In this document: one piece after another, positions 45,074-54,078 of the stretch
Layout of the letters: every line of letters starts with the position of its first letter
Position numbering within the stretch: the first letter of the stretch is position 1
Source of the DNA: Rhizobiaceae bacterium
GTDB taxonomy: Bacteria; Pseudomonadota; Alphaproteobacteria; Rhizobiales; Rhizobiaceae
DNA length: 64,000 nucleotides
Assembly (NCBI GenBank): GCA_017644105.1
Contig: JAEPMD010000003.1
Coordinates: 96,054-160,053 of the forward strand
Direction: 5' to 3'
The notes under the pieces: generated by a model
What the model was told of the DNA's origin: nothing
The model's input: only the letters and a program-made list of their open reading frames with translations
Database searches by the model: none
Position numbers and translations under genes: made by a program

Positions 45074-46520
45074 TATTTGCTAGCCAATCCATCAATATCT
45101 TCTTTGAAATCTTGCCACTTTCCGTCATCGGCCAAGATTGCGCTTCATAAATCAACTTCGGAATAGCATAAGATGGCAGAGATTGGCGACAATGGGCTAA
45201 CAATTCTGCTTCAACTATATTGGTGCCAGACACTATCGCGACGAGTTTTGATCCCAAATGCGCATCATCCAGCCCTAAAACTGCGGCGTTTTCAACTCCG
45301 TCAAAATTCAGCAAAACAGCTTCAACGCTTGAAGGATATATATTATTGCCGCCTGAAATGATCATATCGCCTTCACGGCCTGCTAACGTGAGACGTCCAT
45401 CTTTATCCAGCGCGCCAATATCGCCGACACTCGCCCAGCCATCTAAGTGAACAAATCCCGCATCATCATATTGTGATACATAACCATCGCAGACGAGATC
45501 ACTCTTCACCCAAACTGTTCCAGATTGCCCAAGAGGAAGGTCATTCCCCTCCCCATCTCGGATGGTCATTTCAACTCCGGGAAAAGCTTTGCCAACATCG
45601 TGCTCGCTTGAAGATTGCCGTTCAGCATATGTTATAAAACCAAGCTCGGACGCACCGTAATATTCGAAGATTTTGACATTGGGTATAAGCTTGCGCGCGC
45701 GCATCAATAAAGCGCCATCAAGTTTAGCGCCTGCAGATACTATGGATGTGATTTGATTAAGTTTAATGTTCCGCGTTTCAAGCAACTTACACAAAGCAGA
45801 CAACATCGTTGGCACTAAAACCAATCGCTTCGCTTCGTGGGTTTTAACAAGTTCGACCAATTGCGCAGCATCAAATTTCTCCATCGAAATAAAATGCGCA
45901 CCAGCTGTTAGCGTTTCAGCTAAAGCATAAAGCGATAAGCCGTGCGCCAGCGGCCCCGGTGAAATTGTTGTCGTCGTCTCATTCACATCAAACACAGATC
46001 TGCTGCGCGCAAAGCTTTTCTGCCAAGACAAACGATTGCGGATAAATGCTTTTGGCTGAGATGTGGTGCCGGATGTGAGCCCGATCAGAAATGGTGTTGT
46101 CGCACCATCGTCATTAACAAACTTAATATCATTGGACCTAGCAGCGCCAACCACAGCAAGCTTATGATCAATTTGCTCCAATGACGAATGCGGAAAACAC
46201 AAATCTGGCTTGATATCATCTAAGACAGAGCGGATCTGAACAGGTTTAAGAGCTGATGATAATAACAGACAGCAATCCTGCCCAAAAGTCGCAGCAAGAA
46301 ACTGACTGACAAATTGCGAGGAATTTTCTGCGATCACAGCTACCACATTTGCATCAAATGGGTGCTTTTTTTGCCGCATTTCCTGACCCGCAATGCGACA
46401 AATCAATTCGTCACGCTCAGCGATTAGATTTTGGAACGAAAAGCTTTCACTTCCAATTGTAACCGCACAGGCGTTTGGTTTTAGATCACACCATTTTTCA
46501 ATATCTGAATGAAACGGCAT
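45048..46520 (-). CDS. AMP-dependent acyl-CoA ligase (YhfT-like)
   Basis: A 490-residue adenylate-forming ligase. Motif A5/P-loop is GLTSGTTSQPKAFIRNR near residue 148, followed by EYYGASELGFITYAER near 286, GDIGALDKDGRLTLAGREGD near 373 and the C-terminal catalytic lysine region SGKISKKILM near 470. It activates a carboxylic acid to its CoA ester. The operon position between bioY and a thiolase mirrors Bacillus yhfU-yhfT-yhfS, so a biotin-related acyl substrate (such as a pimelate-like or biotin-breakdown acid) is an attractive guess without direct support. Confidence 0.88.
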   Translation of the reverse strand: MPFHSDIEKWCDLKPNACAVTIGSESFSFQNLIAERDELICRIAGQEMRQKKHPFDANVVAVIAENSSQFVSQFLAATFGQDCCLLLSSALKPVQIRSVLDDIKPDLCFPHSSLEQIDHKLAVVGAARSNDIKFVNDDGATTPFLIGLTSGTTSQPKAFIRNRLSWQKSFARSRSVFDVNETTTTISPGPLAHGLSLYALAETLTAGAHFISMEKFDAAQLVELVKTHEAKRLVLVPTMLSALCKLLETRNIKLNQITSIVSAGAKLDGALLMRARKLIPNVKIFEYYGASELGFITYAERQSSSEHDVGKAFPGVEMTIRDGEGNDLPLGQSGTVWVKSDLVCDGYVSQYDDAGFVHLDGWASVGDIGALDKDGRLTLAGREGDMIISGGNNIYPSSVEAVLLNFDGVENAAVLGLDDAHLGSKLVAIVSGTNIVEAELLAHCRQSLPSYAIPKLIYEAQSWPMTESGKISKKILMDWLANNDDQLRQF

Positions 46521-46530
46521 GATCTAAAAA

Positions 46531-47100
46531 TTACTTAAGCGCGATTGGGTAAACGCGCCGAACCGCAACGGTCACAAGCATGGCAATAACCGCTTTGACC
46601 AAGTCACCAGGGATGAACACAAGCGAGCCAAGATAGACATCAAATATGGATGACCCTGTATTGCGCGCAATCCACAAAATGCCCGGAAGATAAACAACAC
46701 AAATACCGCCTAAAAAGCAGGCAATGAAAATGATGAAATGCGCACGAATATTGACTTGGCTATCGGAAATAAAGTTCTTCAGGATGAAGCCGATCACATA
46801 AGCGCCGAAGAACCAACCTACAAGGAAGCCACCGCTATTGCCGATGAAATGTTCAACGCCGCCGCGCCCACCGGCAAGTAAAGGCAATCCTGCAAGAACC
46901 AATACCAAGAAAACGAGAACAGCAAGCGCACCACGCTTAGGTCCCAAAATGCTGCCAGCAAGCATCACGCCAAGTGTTTGCGCTGTAATGGGTGCAGGAA
47001 TTCCAACCACAGGAATTGCGGGTAATAAACCCAGTGCCGCGATGATAGCCGCAAACAATGCGATAAATACAATATCTTTGGTCGCCAAAGTATTCTCCAA
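46531..47100 (-). CDS. bioY: Biotin ECF transporter substrate-binding component
   Basis: A 189-residue membrane protein with six hydrophobic helices, S-component of the biotin energy-coupling factor transporter. Signature stretches are PVVGIPAPITAQTLGVMLAG near residue 30 and LLAGGRGGVEHFIGNSGGFL near 75, the biotin-binding region of BioY, and FIPGDLVKAVIAMLV near 165. It lies 19 bases after bioN and just before the acyl-CoA ligase gene. Confidence 0.95.
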   Translation of the reverse strand: MENTLATKDIVFIALFAAIIAALGLLPAIPVVGIPAPITAQTLGVMLAGSILGPKRGALAVLVFLVLVLAGLPLLAGGRGGVEHFIGNSGGFLVGWFFGAYVIGFILKNFISDSQVNIRAHFIIFIACFLGGICVVYLPGILWIARNTGSSIFDVYLGSLVFIPGDLVKAVIAMLVTVAVRRVYPIALK

Positions 47101-47119
47101 TTTTTAAATGGTAATTTAG

Positions 47120-47719
47120 TTAGTCCAACATTCTTGCATCAATTGCATCCGAGATATCATCGGCGCGTTTAAGCGTTAATACAATTAATGGAACAATGAG
47201 AGCGAGAGGGTTTGAATTTAAACCACGAGCTGCTTGAGCTTCTTTGATATCCATACCCAATTTAAAAATCTCCGGTATAAATCGTAAAGTTAACGACAGC
47301 GTCAGGCTGACGGTTTTGGGCTTAATAAACGGGATGAATGACAATGGCAACAAGAGGTTCTCAATAAAGGCCATGAAATCCTCAATCCGCGTGGTTACCG
47401 TTACGCATGCGGCTATAATGACCAGGCTTGTTAGCCTGAAAAATGTCAGCAAACCAGCGTTGAGATCATTCACAAAAGCGCTAAATATCGAAAATAATAA
47501 AACCATAAAAAGCGGAAGCAAAAACATGGCTTTAAGACGCCTAACAGGTACTCTAACATAAACAACCAGCGCTATAGCCGCCGCTAAAATCACTGCCAAA
47601 ATGCGCAGATCTTCAATTGCATAAAAAAGAATAGAAAACGAAATGAGTAAAAAGAACTTACTCCATGTCGGCATTCTGTGGAGAACTGAGCTCCCTGGAA
47701 GATAAAACGATAAATCCAT
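47120..47719 (-). CDS. bioN: Biotin ECF transporter transmembrane component
   Basis: A 199-residue EcfT-type protein that couples the ATPase to BioY. It contains four or five hydrophobic helices and the EcfT coupling motif ARGLNSNP in the C-terminal third, between helix patterns MDIKEAQAARG and LIVPLIVLTLKRADDISDAI. The start is taken as the ATG at 47717-47719, which overlaps the bioM stop (TGATG), giving direct translational coupling; an ATG at 47746 is an upstream option. Confidence 0.93.
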   Translation of the reverse strand: MDLSFYLPGSSVLHRMPTWSKFFLLISFSILFYAIEDLRILAVILAAAIALVVYVRVPVRRLKAMFLLPLFMVLLFSIFSAFVNDLNAGLLTFFRLTSLVIIAACVTVTTRIEDFMAFIENLLLPLSFIPFIKPKTVSLTLSLTLRFIPEIFKLGMDIKEAQAARGLNSNPLALIVPLIVLTLKRADDISDAIDARMLD

Positions 47720-48420
47720 CAGGCCGCCATCTTCTTTTTGTACCATGAAATCGCAGCCTTAGGCGTGTCATCCGCAGCAATTTTTCCCTCATCAAAGACC
47801 AGAACCCGATCAAAATCAGAAAGCAGCTCGAGATCATGGGTCACAAGAACCACATATTGCTCCAGCGCCATGATGGTGGATGCAATTGCATTTCGGTTTC
47901 GCAGGTCAAGCAACGTGGTGGGTTCATCAAAGACAATCATCTTCGGCTGCATCACGAGCACGGACGACAAAGCGATCATCTGCTTTTCACCGCCTGATAA
48001 CATATGCACAGAGCGATCTTTTAGATGTAATAACCCAAATCGCGATAATATTTCTTCAACTTTCGCTTTGCGTTGATCTTTAGGAACATTAAGGCCCTTC
48101 AGGCCCAGTTCAATATCCTCAGACACAATGGGATAAACAATCTGGTTATCTGGGTTTTGGAATACAAAGCCGACATTTCGGCGAACGTCTTTTACCGCAT
48201 CAGCAAGATCAAACCCAAGAATTTTTGCGCGTCCATCGGTTGGTGTTAGTAGACCATTTAAAAGCCTGGCAAATGAGCTTTTACCAGAGCCATTCGCACC
48301 GATAATCCCGATCCGGTGCTCAGACGCAGTCACATTGATATCATGCAAAACCGGTTGATCATTGCGAACCAAATTCACATTGGAAAAATCCAGTACTGGA
48401 TTTTTGCTTATTAAAGTCAT
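47719..48420 (-). CDS. bioM: Biotin ECF transporter ATP-binding component
   Basis: A 233-residue ECF ATPase. Walker A GANGSGKSSFARLLNG near residue 40, Q-loop VGFVFQNPDNQIVYPIV near 85, signature LSGGEKQMIALSS near 140, Walker B MIVFDEPTTLLDL and H-loop VTHDLEL. The single-nucleotide gap to the upstream thioesterase gene and the TGATG junction with bioN show a compact operon. Confidence 0.95.
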   Translation of the reverse strand: MTLISKNPVLDFSNVNLVRNDQPVLHDINVTASEHRIGIIGANGSGKSSFARLLNGLLTPTDGRAKILGFDLADAVKDVRRNVGFVFQNPDNQIVYPIVSEDIELGLKGLNVPKDQRKAKVEEILSRFGLLHLKDRSVHMLSGGEKQMIALSSVLVMQPKMIVFDEPTTLLDLRNRNAIASTIMALEQYVVLVTHDLELLSDFDRVLVFDEGKIAADDTPKAAISWYKKKMAA

Positions 48421-48421
48421 C

Positions 48422-48829
48422 TTACAACAATACTTCTAACTTATCGCGTAACGGAGATGCGATTGTCGCCGGCATGCCATTTTTGTCCACATAGACCCAA
48501 ACTGCATCTTCTTCGACGATGAGGTTTTGCTCATCTTTGCTGTTATCAATCATCTCGCAGTGGAGCGTCATGCTCGTATTTCCAAGCTTCTTCAGCGAAA
48601 CTTTGATCTCGTAAACACGATTGAAATGGGCGGGCAGATGATAGGTCAACTCAATTTTCTTAATGAAGAATCGGTGTTCGGATGTCATGGGGTTGATATC
48701 TGAAACAAACTGATGAGCTTCAATCCAATCAGTGATAGCTTCTTCGAAATAGGACATGTAAGCCGAATTATGAACATGCCCATGCATATCTACATCGCGA
48801 AATGGCACTTTCACTTGATAAGTATTCAA
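48422..48829 (-). CDS. Acyl-CoA thioesterase (4HBT/YbgC-like), first gene of the biotin operon
   Basis: A hot-dog-fold thioesterase of about 135 residues. The active-site signature FRDVDMHGHVHNSAYMSYFEE, with its Asp and Tyr, matches the 4-hydroxybenzoyl-CoA / YbgC group. It hydrolyses an acyl-CoA thioester. The start is uncertain: a TTG at 48827-48829 has AAAGGG 9 bases before it and gives the usual N-terminus, while a TTG at 48856 would add nine residues. It lies one base from bioM, so it belongs to the same transcript. A thioesterase, ligase, thiolase and SDR in one unit suggest an acyl-CoA pathway. The 315-base gap upstream to 49144 holds the divergent promoters and the dyads listed separately. 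Confidence 0.82.
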   Translation of the reverse strand: MNTYQVKVPFRDVDMHGHVHNSAYMSYFEEAITDWIEAHQFVSDINPMTSEHRFFIKKIELTYHLPAHFNRVYEIKVSLKKLGNTSMTLHCEMIDNSKDEQNLIVEEDAVWVYVDKNGMPATIASPLRDKLEVLL

Positions 48830-49001
48830 GGTGCTAATCCCTTTATAAAAAACCAATAGCTTTTTGTCTGAGGGAGCTATAACGATATAGCTACAACGGG
48901 TCCAGTACCTGCGGGCGGGTTACAGCAATTTATGCCGTATGCAGCACCTAAACTCTCCTCTAATACCTGCCATTAATTTCCCATCACTGACATTAATTTA
49001 A

Positions 49002-49032
49002 CTAATGCCAATCATTAGAAAATCTAATGATT
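49002..49032. promoter_or_regulatory. Overlapping dyads before the quaternary-amine transporter
   Basis: AATCATTAG (49010-49018) and CTAATGATT (49024-49032) form a perfect 9-bp inverted repeat with a 5-base spacer. Another CTAATG at 49002-49007 pairs with the CATTAG of the left arm at the same spacing, giving three alternating half-sites. They sit about 115 bases before the transporter gene and may bind its regulator; the factor is unknown. Confidence 0.45.
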
Positions 49033-49144
49033 TTAATTTTCTGATATAAGACTTGCAGTTATCTACGAGCTCGCTAATATAGATCAAAAAAACTTAATAT
49101 TGGGAAAAAAACACTTAAAACAGGGTTCGGGAGTAGAGTTTGGC

Positions 49145-50206
49145 ATGATCACATCAGGTGACGAGAATGTCGTGGTAGCCAATAATGTCTGGAAAATATT
49201 TGGGGATCGCGCCAAAGAGGCATTAGAAGCCATTAGGAAAGATAATCTTTCCAAAGCAGAAGTTTTAGAACAATACGGCGCCGTAGTCGGCGTAAAAGAC
49301 GTTAGCATCAGCGTAAACAAGGGCGAAGTTTTTTGTATTATGGGGCTATCGGGCTCCGGAAAATCGACCCTTGTACGCCATATCAACCGATTGATTGAGC
49401 CCACTCATGGGGAAATTTTGATCAACGGAGTGAATGTCGGAAATCTCAATGCAGAAGATCTCAGAGTTATGCGTGCTGACAAGATCGGCATGGTGTTTCA
49501 GAACATGGCATTGCTCCCACATAGAACCGTAAGTGATAACATCGCTTTCTCATTAGAACTGAGAAATGTTGATGCCTTCACCAGAGCACAAGCCGCTGAA
49601 AAAGTTATCGAAACAGTGAGTTTGCAAGGTTATGGCGACAGATATCCGTCACAATTATCCGGCGGCATGCAACAGCGTGTTGGTCTAGCGAGAGCGCTTG
49701 CTGCCGATCCTGATATTCTATTGATGGATGAGCCATTCTCAGCGCTAGATCCACTTATTCGCCGTGGTTTGCAGGATGAATTCTTAGTGTTGTCCAAGGT
49801 AATGAAGAAAACAACTTTGTTCATCACCCACGATTTGGACGAAGCGATCCGCATGGGTTCACGCATTGCTATCATGAAAGACGGTGAGATCGTTCAAATC
49901 GGAACACCAGAAGACATTGTGACAAAGCCTGCTGATAAATATGTGGCAGACTTTGTGGCAGGGATTTCTAAGCTGAAGCTGATCTTTGCGCACACAATTA
50001 TGCAACCCATCGCCAAATATGAAAAAGAAAATGGCAAGCTGAAAGACATGGATGCATGTCCGAAGGCAGATGCGGAAGATGATCTGGACACTTTGGTTGG
50101 CCACGCAGTTGGTCAGGACAATCCGGTTGTCATCATGAGTGACGGAAAAGCAGTGGGCATTGTCACCAAAGATGCTCTGTTACGCGGCGTTCAGGGAGAA
50201 GCATAA
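49145..50206 (+). CDS. Quaternary-amine ABC transporter ATP-binding protein (ProV/OpuAA type)
   Basis: A 353-residue ATPase. It opens with the KIFGDRAKEALE helix typical of glycine betaine/choline ATPases. Walker A GLSGSGKSTLVRHINRLIEP near residue 65, signature LSGGMQQRVGLARALA near 168 and Walker B ILLMDEPFSALDPLIRRG follow. The C-terminal ~110 residues contain a CBS-like regulatory region (PVVIMSDGKAVGIVTKDALL), which in this family senses ionic strength or membrane state. The ATG at 49145 with GGAG upstream is chosen over a TTG at 49100. It is the first gene of a three-gene uptake operon. Confidence 0.92.
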   Translation: MITSGDENVVVANNVWKIFGDRAKEALEAIRKDNLSKAEVLEQYGAVVGVKDVSISVNKGEVFCIMGLSGSGKSTLVRHINRLIEPTHGEILINGVNVGNLNAEDLRVMRADKIGMVFQNMALLPHRTVSDNIAFSLELRNVDAFTRAQAAEKVIETVSLQGYGDRYPSQLSGGMQQRVGLARALAADPDILLMDEPFSALDPLIRRGLQDEFLVLSKVMKKTTLFITHDLDEAIRMGSRIAIMKDGEIVQIGTPEDIVTKPADKYVADFVAGISKLKLIFAHTIMQPIAKYEKENGKLKDMDACPKADAEDDLDTLVGHAVGQDNPVVIMSDGKAVGIVTKDALLRGVQGEA

Positions 50207-50207
50207 A

Positions 50208-51755
50208 ATGGAAACGGAAAAAGATCTTCTAAAGCCATTTAAAGAATTTGCCGGTCCGAACGGCGAATATTATGGCAACACCTTTTTGAAAATTCAAAAA
50301 GACACACTTGGCAAATTTCATATCAATTTTGCAGCTGCTATTGGTAGCTTTATCTGGGCTGCTCTTCGCGGCAACTGGCTCTTGTTCTGGATTGCATTCT
50401 TAATTGATCTCGTTGCACTGATCAATTTGTCGCTGATGGCTAAATATTCACAAGCTGCCATCGATAATGCAGAAAAAGACTTCCTCGTCGTCAGATATGA
50501 AGGCTGGTCAGCAGATCACCTGCTTGGCGCTATCCTCGTCTTTATTCTCGGACGACTGCTGGTCGGTTGGTTAGCTGATCGCTTTTATTACAACCAATAT
50601 AACAAGTGGCGTGTGAACCGTTCGGTCAATTCAGGATCGCAATCATCTCGTTTGGTCTTGGTCGCAGTCATCGCAGCTCTGATTGCGCCGCTAATGCTCT
50701 ATCGTTCCAGCCAGTTTGCACCCGAAGCGCGGACATGTATCAAGCAGGACCGCGCCATTGAAAAAGGTGAAACCGTTCCATTTAAAGATCGTTTCGATTG
50801 CGCCATTATTGGTGAATTCCCAACTTTGGTCTGGTTGGATCGTCCGGATGAAATCACTTATCCGCGCGATGAGAATGGCAATCGTTATGTGGAGCGTAAA
50901 CCAGCGCGCGAAGGGTTACCACCACTTGATCTAAATAAATATGCAGCGCAAGCCATTGATGATAGCATTGGTTATTTGACCGCATTTTATGGCTTCTTCT
51001 TTGATGGCATCACAGCCTTCCTAAGAACAATGCTGAACATGATCACAGCGGTCTTTGTTGGCACGCCTTGGATCATCGCTATGGGAGCAATCCTCGCCAT
51101 ATCCTATGTGTTAGCAGGAACACGAATAACCATATTTGTGGGCGCATCGCTTGCCTATCTGGCCCTATTCGGGTTTTGGCAAACCGCGATGGATACGCTC
51201 TCGCTCGTGGCTGCATCATCAATTATCTGTGTTGTGTTTGGTCTACCGTTAGGTGTTTGGGTTGGTAAATCCACCCGCGGTCAAAGTATCGTCACACCTA
51301 TATTGGACATTATGCAGACGATACCGTCATTTGTGTATCTATTACCAGCTGTGGCGTTTTTCTCCATCGGTAAGCCACCAGGCATTCTTGCGACCGTGAT
51401 TTTCGCGATGCCACCAATGGTGCGTCTCACCGCTCTGGGTCTACGTCATGTGCCGGAAAACACGAAGGAAGCAGCTCTTGCCTTTGGTGCAAACCCAAGA
51501 CAATTGCTGACAAAAGTTGAGCTTCCTCTCGCATTGCCATCCATCATGGCCGGCGTCAACCAAGTGGTTATGATGAGCCTTTCTATGGTGGTGGTAGCAG
51601 CACTGATTGGTGCTGGCGGAATGGGCTTCATTGTGACTGAAGCTCTTGCAAATACTCGTACGGGCGCAGGCGTATTAGCGGGTATCGGAATTGCGCTATT
51701 GGCCATGATGGTCGATCGTGTTGTGCAAAAGGCTAATCCAACGGCCGAAAAATAA
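50208..51755 (+). CDS. Quaternary-amine ABC transporter permease (ProW/OpuAB type)
   Basis: A 515-residue inner-membrane permease. The N-terminal ~250 residues hold several helices not found in the small ProW core. The conserved permease core begins near residue 280, with the EAA-like loop ALAFGANPRQLLTKVELPLALPSI... visible near 425 and PIMAGVNQVVMMSLSMVVVA after it. The ATG at 50208 follows directly after the ATPase stop, with GGGAG upstream; earlier in-frame codons overlap the ATPase gene. The extended N-terminus resembles choline/betaine permeases of marine alphaproteobacteria. Confidence 0.9.
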   Translation: METEKDLLKPFKEFAGPNGEYYGNTFLKIQKDTLGKFHINFAAAIGSFIWAALRGNWLLFWIAFLIDLVALINLSLMAKYSQAAIDNAEKDFLVVRYEGWSADHLLGAILVFILGRLLVGWLADRFYYNQYNKWRVNRSVNSGSQSSRLVLVAVIAALIAPLMLYRSSQFAPEARTCIKQDRAIEKGETVPFKDRFDCAIIGEFPTLVWLDRPDEITYPRDENGNRYVERKPAREGLPPLDLNKYAAQAIDDSIGYLTAFYGFFFDGITAFLRTMLNMITAVFVGTPWIIAMGAILAISYVLAGTRITIFVGASLAYLALFGFWQTAMDTLSLVAASSIICVVFGLPLGVWVGKSTRGQSIVTPILDIMQTIPSFVYLLPAVAFFSIGKPPGILATVIFAMPPMVRLTALGLRHVPENTKEAALAFGANPRQLLTKVELPLALPSIMAGVNQVVMMSLSMVVVAALIGAGGMGFIVTEALANTRTGAGVLAGIGIALLAMMVDRVVQKANPTAEK

Positions 51756-51819
51756 TCGACGTTTTCATCGGCATATATTGCCGGTGATCCAATTAAAATG
51801 AGTTACAAGGGAGACAATA

Positions 51820-52776
51820 ATGAAACTCATGAAAACACTTACATTGGCAGCAGCTTTATCTGCTTCTGCTTCAACATTTAGTTACGCAGCAGATGCAAAG
51901 GTCGCCATCTCTGACCTTAACTGGACAGGCGCTAAAGCGATCGCTCACGTGATCAAAGCTGTGATCGAAGGTCCACTCGGTTCTGAAGCTGAAATCATCG
52001 AAGGTCTATCTGACCAAGCGATTATCGCAGCTGGCATGGACAAAGGTGACGGTTCTGCTGACGTTTGGACAGACATGTGGATGCCAAACCAGCAAGGCCC
52101 TTGGGATAAGTTCATTGTTGAAGCAAAAACAGTTGCTCACAACACACCTTACCTTGGTACACAGCAAATGTATGTGCCTGCATATATGTCAGACAAAATC
52201 AAAAACTTTGAAGATCTAAATGATCCAGAGCTTGCTGCAATGTTCGATTCTGACGGCAACGGCAAAGGCGAATACTGGGCTGGCGATGCATCTTGGAAGT
52301 CAACAAAAATCTGGCAAGTGAAGATGAAAGACTACGGCCTTTCAGAGCTTTGGGAGCCAAACATCATTTCTGATGCGACATTTAAAGCTCAGCTTAAAGC
52401 AGCTTACGGCAACCAAAAGCCAATCATGTTCTACTACTGGACACCTGAGTGGATCCACGCTGCTTACGACCTTGCACCATTGGCTGAGCCAGAAGGAACA
52501 GAAGGTTGTATCGATCTGAAGCTCGATGGCGAAGATTGGCTCGAAGCTTCTAAAGCTGCATGTAAAACACCTGATGCCGAGATCTTCGTGTCTTACTCAA
52601 AATCTTTGGAACAGCGTAACCCAGCAGCTGCTAAGTTCCTAAGCCAAGTTCAGTTTGACCCAGCAACAGTGAACGATTGGATCTTGAAAATTGGTCGTGA
52701 TGAAATGGACCCACAAGATGTTGCTGAAGAGTGGGTTGCAGCAAACGCAGACATCGTAAATGGTTGGATTAAATAA
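51820..52776 (+). CDS. Quaternary-amine periplasmic substrate-binding protein
   Basis: A 318-residue OpuAC-type binding protein with a signal peptide (residues 1-24, cleaved after TFSYAADA). Aromatic residues suited to binding a trimethylammonium group appear in DLNWTGAKAI, DVWTDMWMPNQQGPW, GDASWKST and MFYYWTPEWIH. Two cysteines near residues 232 and 248 may form a disulfide. The ligand is probably glycine betaine, choline or carnitine. Strongly biased codon use suggests high expression. It is followed by a clear terminator, closing the operon. Confidence 0.92.
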   Translation: MKLMKTLTLAAALSASASTFSYAADAKVAISDLNWTGAKAIAHVIKAVIEGPLGSEAEIIEGLSDQAIIAAGMDKGDGSADVWTDMWMPNQQGPWDKFIVEAKTVAHNTPYLGTQQMYVPAYMSDKIKNFEDLNDPELAAMFDSDGNGKGEYWAGDASWKSTKIWQVKMKDYGLSELWEPNIISDATFKAQLKAAYGNQKPIMFYYWTPEWIHAAYDLAPLAEPEGTEGCIDLKLDGEDWLEASKAACKTPDAEIFVSYSKSLEQRNPAAAKFLSQVQFDPATVNDWILKIGRDEMDPQDVAEEWVAANADIVNGWIK

Positions 52777-52802
52777 GCTTTAATCTACTCATTACTTTTG
52801 AA

Positions 52803-52835
52803 ACCGTCGGAATGAAAAGTTCCGGCGGTTTTTTT
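52803..52835 (+). terminator. Terminator of the quaternary-amine transporter operon
   Basis: An ACCGTCGGAA / TTCCGGCGGT stem (one G-T pair) with a short loop, followed by seven T residues ending near 52835. It begins 27 bases after the binding-protein stop codon. Confidence 0.9.
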
Positions 52836-52894
52836 GTACCGCAAATTCTAAAATCGAATAGCGCCATGTCAGATCCGCCTTGTATAATGTTGAT

Positions 52895-54073
52895 ATGTCG
52901 AATCGAAAATCTCCCGCTTCTGCCATCTTCCAGATCCTGATCCTGTGGTTCATTGGGCTCACGGCAGCGATGCAATTTGCCAAATTCAGCTTAACGTTCA
53001 GCGTTTTGCGCGACGCCTATCCAGAAGCTGGTACCAGCCTTGGTCTCATCGTCTCTATTATTGGATTGGTTGGGATCATCTTTGGTCTATGGGCCAGCGC
53101 CTTTGTCTCTCGTTTTGGCTTTAAGCGTTTACTGATCTATGCGTTGATTTTAGGAGCGGCCTGTTCGCTTTATCAATCATATCTGCCGGATCTGACGCCT
53201 ATGCTTATAAGCCGTGTGGTGGAAGGTTTATCCCATCTCGTGATCGTCGTTGCAGCGCCAACCATGATCTCGCGCTTTAGCCCGGAAAAACTCACCGGCG
53301 CAACCATGACATTATGGAGCACATTTTTTGGTGTCGCTTTCACCATCACATCCTGGATTGGCCTACCCTTTCAAGAGGCTTATGGCATTGATGCATTTTT
53401 GCAAGTTCACGCGGCGGCCATGATCGGTTTAGCTGTCATCGCGTTTTTTGTCATACCTGAATTAGAGATTAAGCAGGCAGCCACACAAAAGCTTAATCTC
53501 AAAGACCTTATCAAAACCCACTTTGATGTATACAGCTCACCATATGTGTCCGCACCCGCCTTTGGTTGGTTGTTTTACACGCTCACCTATGTCTCGCTTT
53601 TAACGATCTTACCTGATCTCTTCACACCTGAGACAAGCGCTTTTTATCTCGGCCTATTACCCATTGTCAGCATTGGCGCATCGATGTTTTGCGGCGTATT
53701 TTTGCTAACAAAATTTCATGCAGTTTCTGTCGCGATATTTGGCTTTATTGGCGCAGCTATATCGATCGGCTTTTTAATAACGGGTATTGAAATTGAACTC
53801 GTCGCAATATCCATTTTCATTATGCTCGGCGTAATTCAAAGCGCAAACTTCGCATCCATTCCAGCGCTCAATAAAGACGTGAAAGATCTCGCCAATGCCA
53901 ATGGCGCGGTGGCACAAATGGGCAATTTGGGAAATACGACCGGTACGCCAATCTTGCTTTCGGTCTTGGTCTTTACCGGCTTAAACGGGCTTATTTTATT
54001 GATCACGCTGACTTACATGTGCGGCGCGCTGGCTCATTTTCTGCTGGCGAAAAAACGCGCCTCAATGCAGTAG
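52895..54073 (+). CDS. Major facilitator superfamily transporter
   Basis: A 392-residue protein with about twelve hydrophobic segments (first at LILWFIGLTAAMQFAKFSL, last at NGLILLITLTYMCGALAHFL), consistent with an MFS permease. A loop-2-3 motif variant appears as WASAFVSRFGFKRLLI. The ATG at 52895 is used; a TTG 15 bases upstream lies across a TATAAT box (52883-52888), so it is unlikely to be the start. No substrate can be inferred. It converges with speB, with 5 bases between the genes, and is not in an operon. Confidence 0.85.
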   Translation: MSNRKSPASAIFQILILWFIGLTAAMQFAKFSLTFSVLRDAYPEAGTSLGLIVSIIGLVGIIFGLWASAFVSRFGFKRLLIYALILGAACSLYQSYLPDLTPMLISRVVEGLSHLVIVVAAPTMISRFSPEKLTGATMTLWSTFFGVAFTITSWIGLPFQEAYGIDAFLQVHAAAMIGLAVIAFFVIPELEIKQAATQKLNLKDLIKTHFDVYSSPYVSAPAFGWLFYTLTYVSLLTILPDLFTPETSAFYLGLLPIVSIGASMFCGVFLLTKFHAVSVAIFGFIGAAISIGFLITGIEIELVAISIFIMLGVIQSANFASIPALNKDVKDLANANGAVAQMGNLGNTTGTPILLSVLVFTGLNGLILLITLTYMCGALAHFLLAKKRASMQ

Positions 54074-54078
54074 GCCAT

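Noticed and set aside
49050..49059. TTATCTACGA resembling the BioR operator TTATMKATAA near the biotin operon
   Set aside because: Two mismatches in a 10-base motif, over 200 bases from the thioesterase gene and on the transporter side of the gap; no bioR gene seen.
52880..52894. TTG start giving five extra residues to the MFS transporter
   Set aside because: The TTG overlaps a TATAAT box and there is no Shine-Dalgarno sequence; the ATG at 52895 is better.
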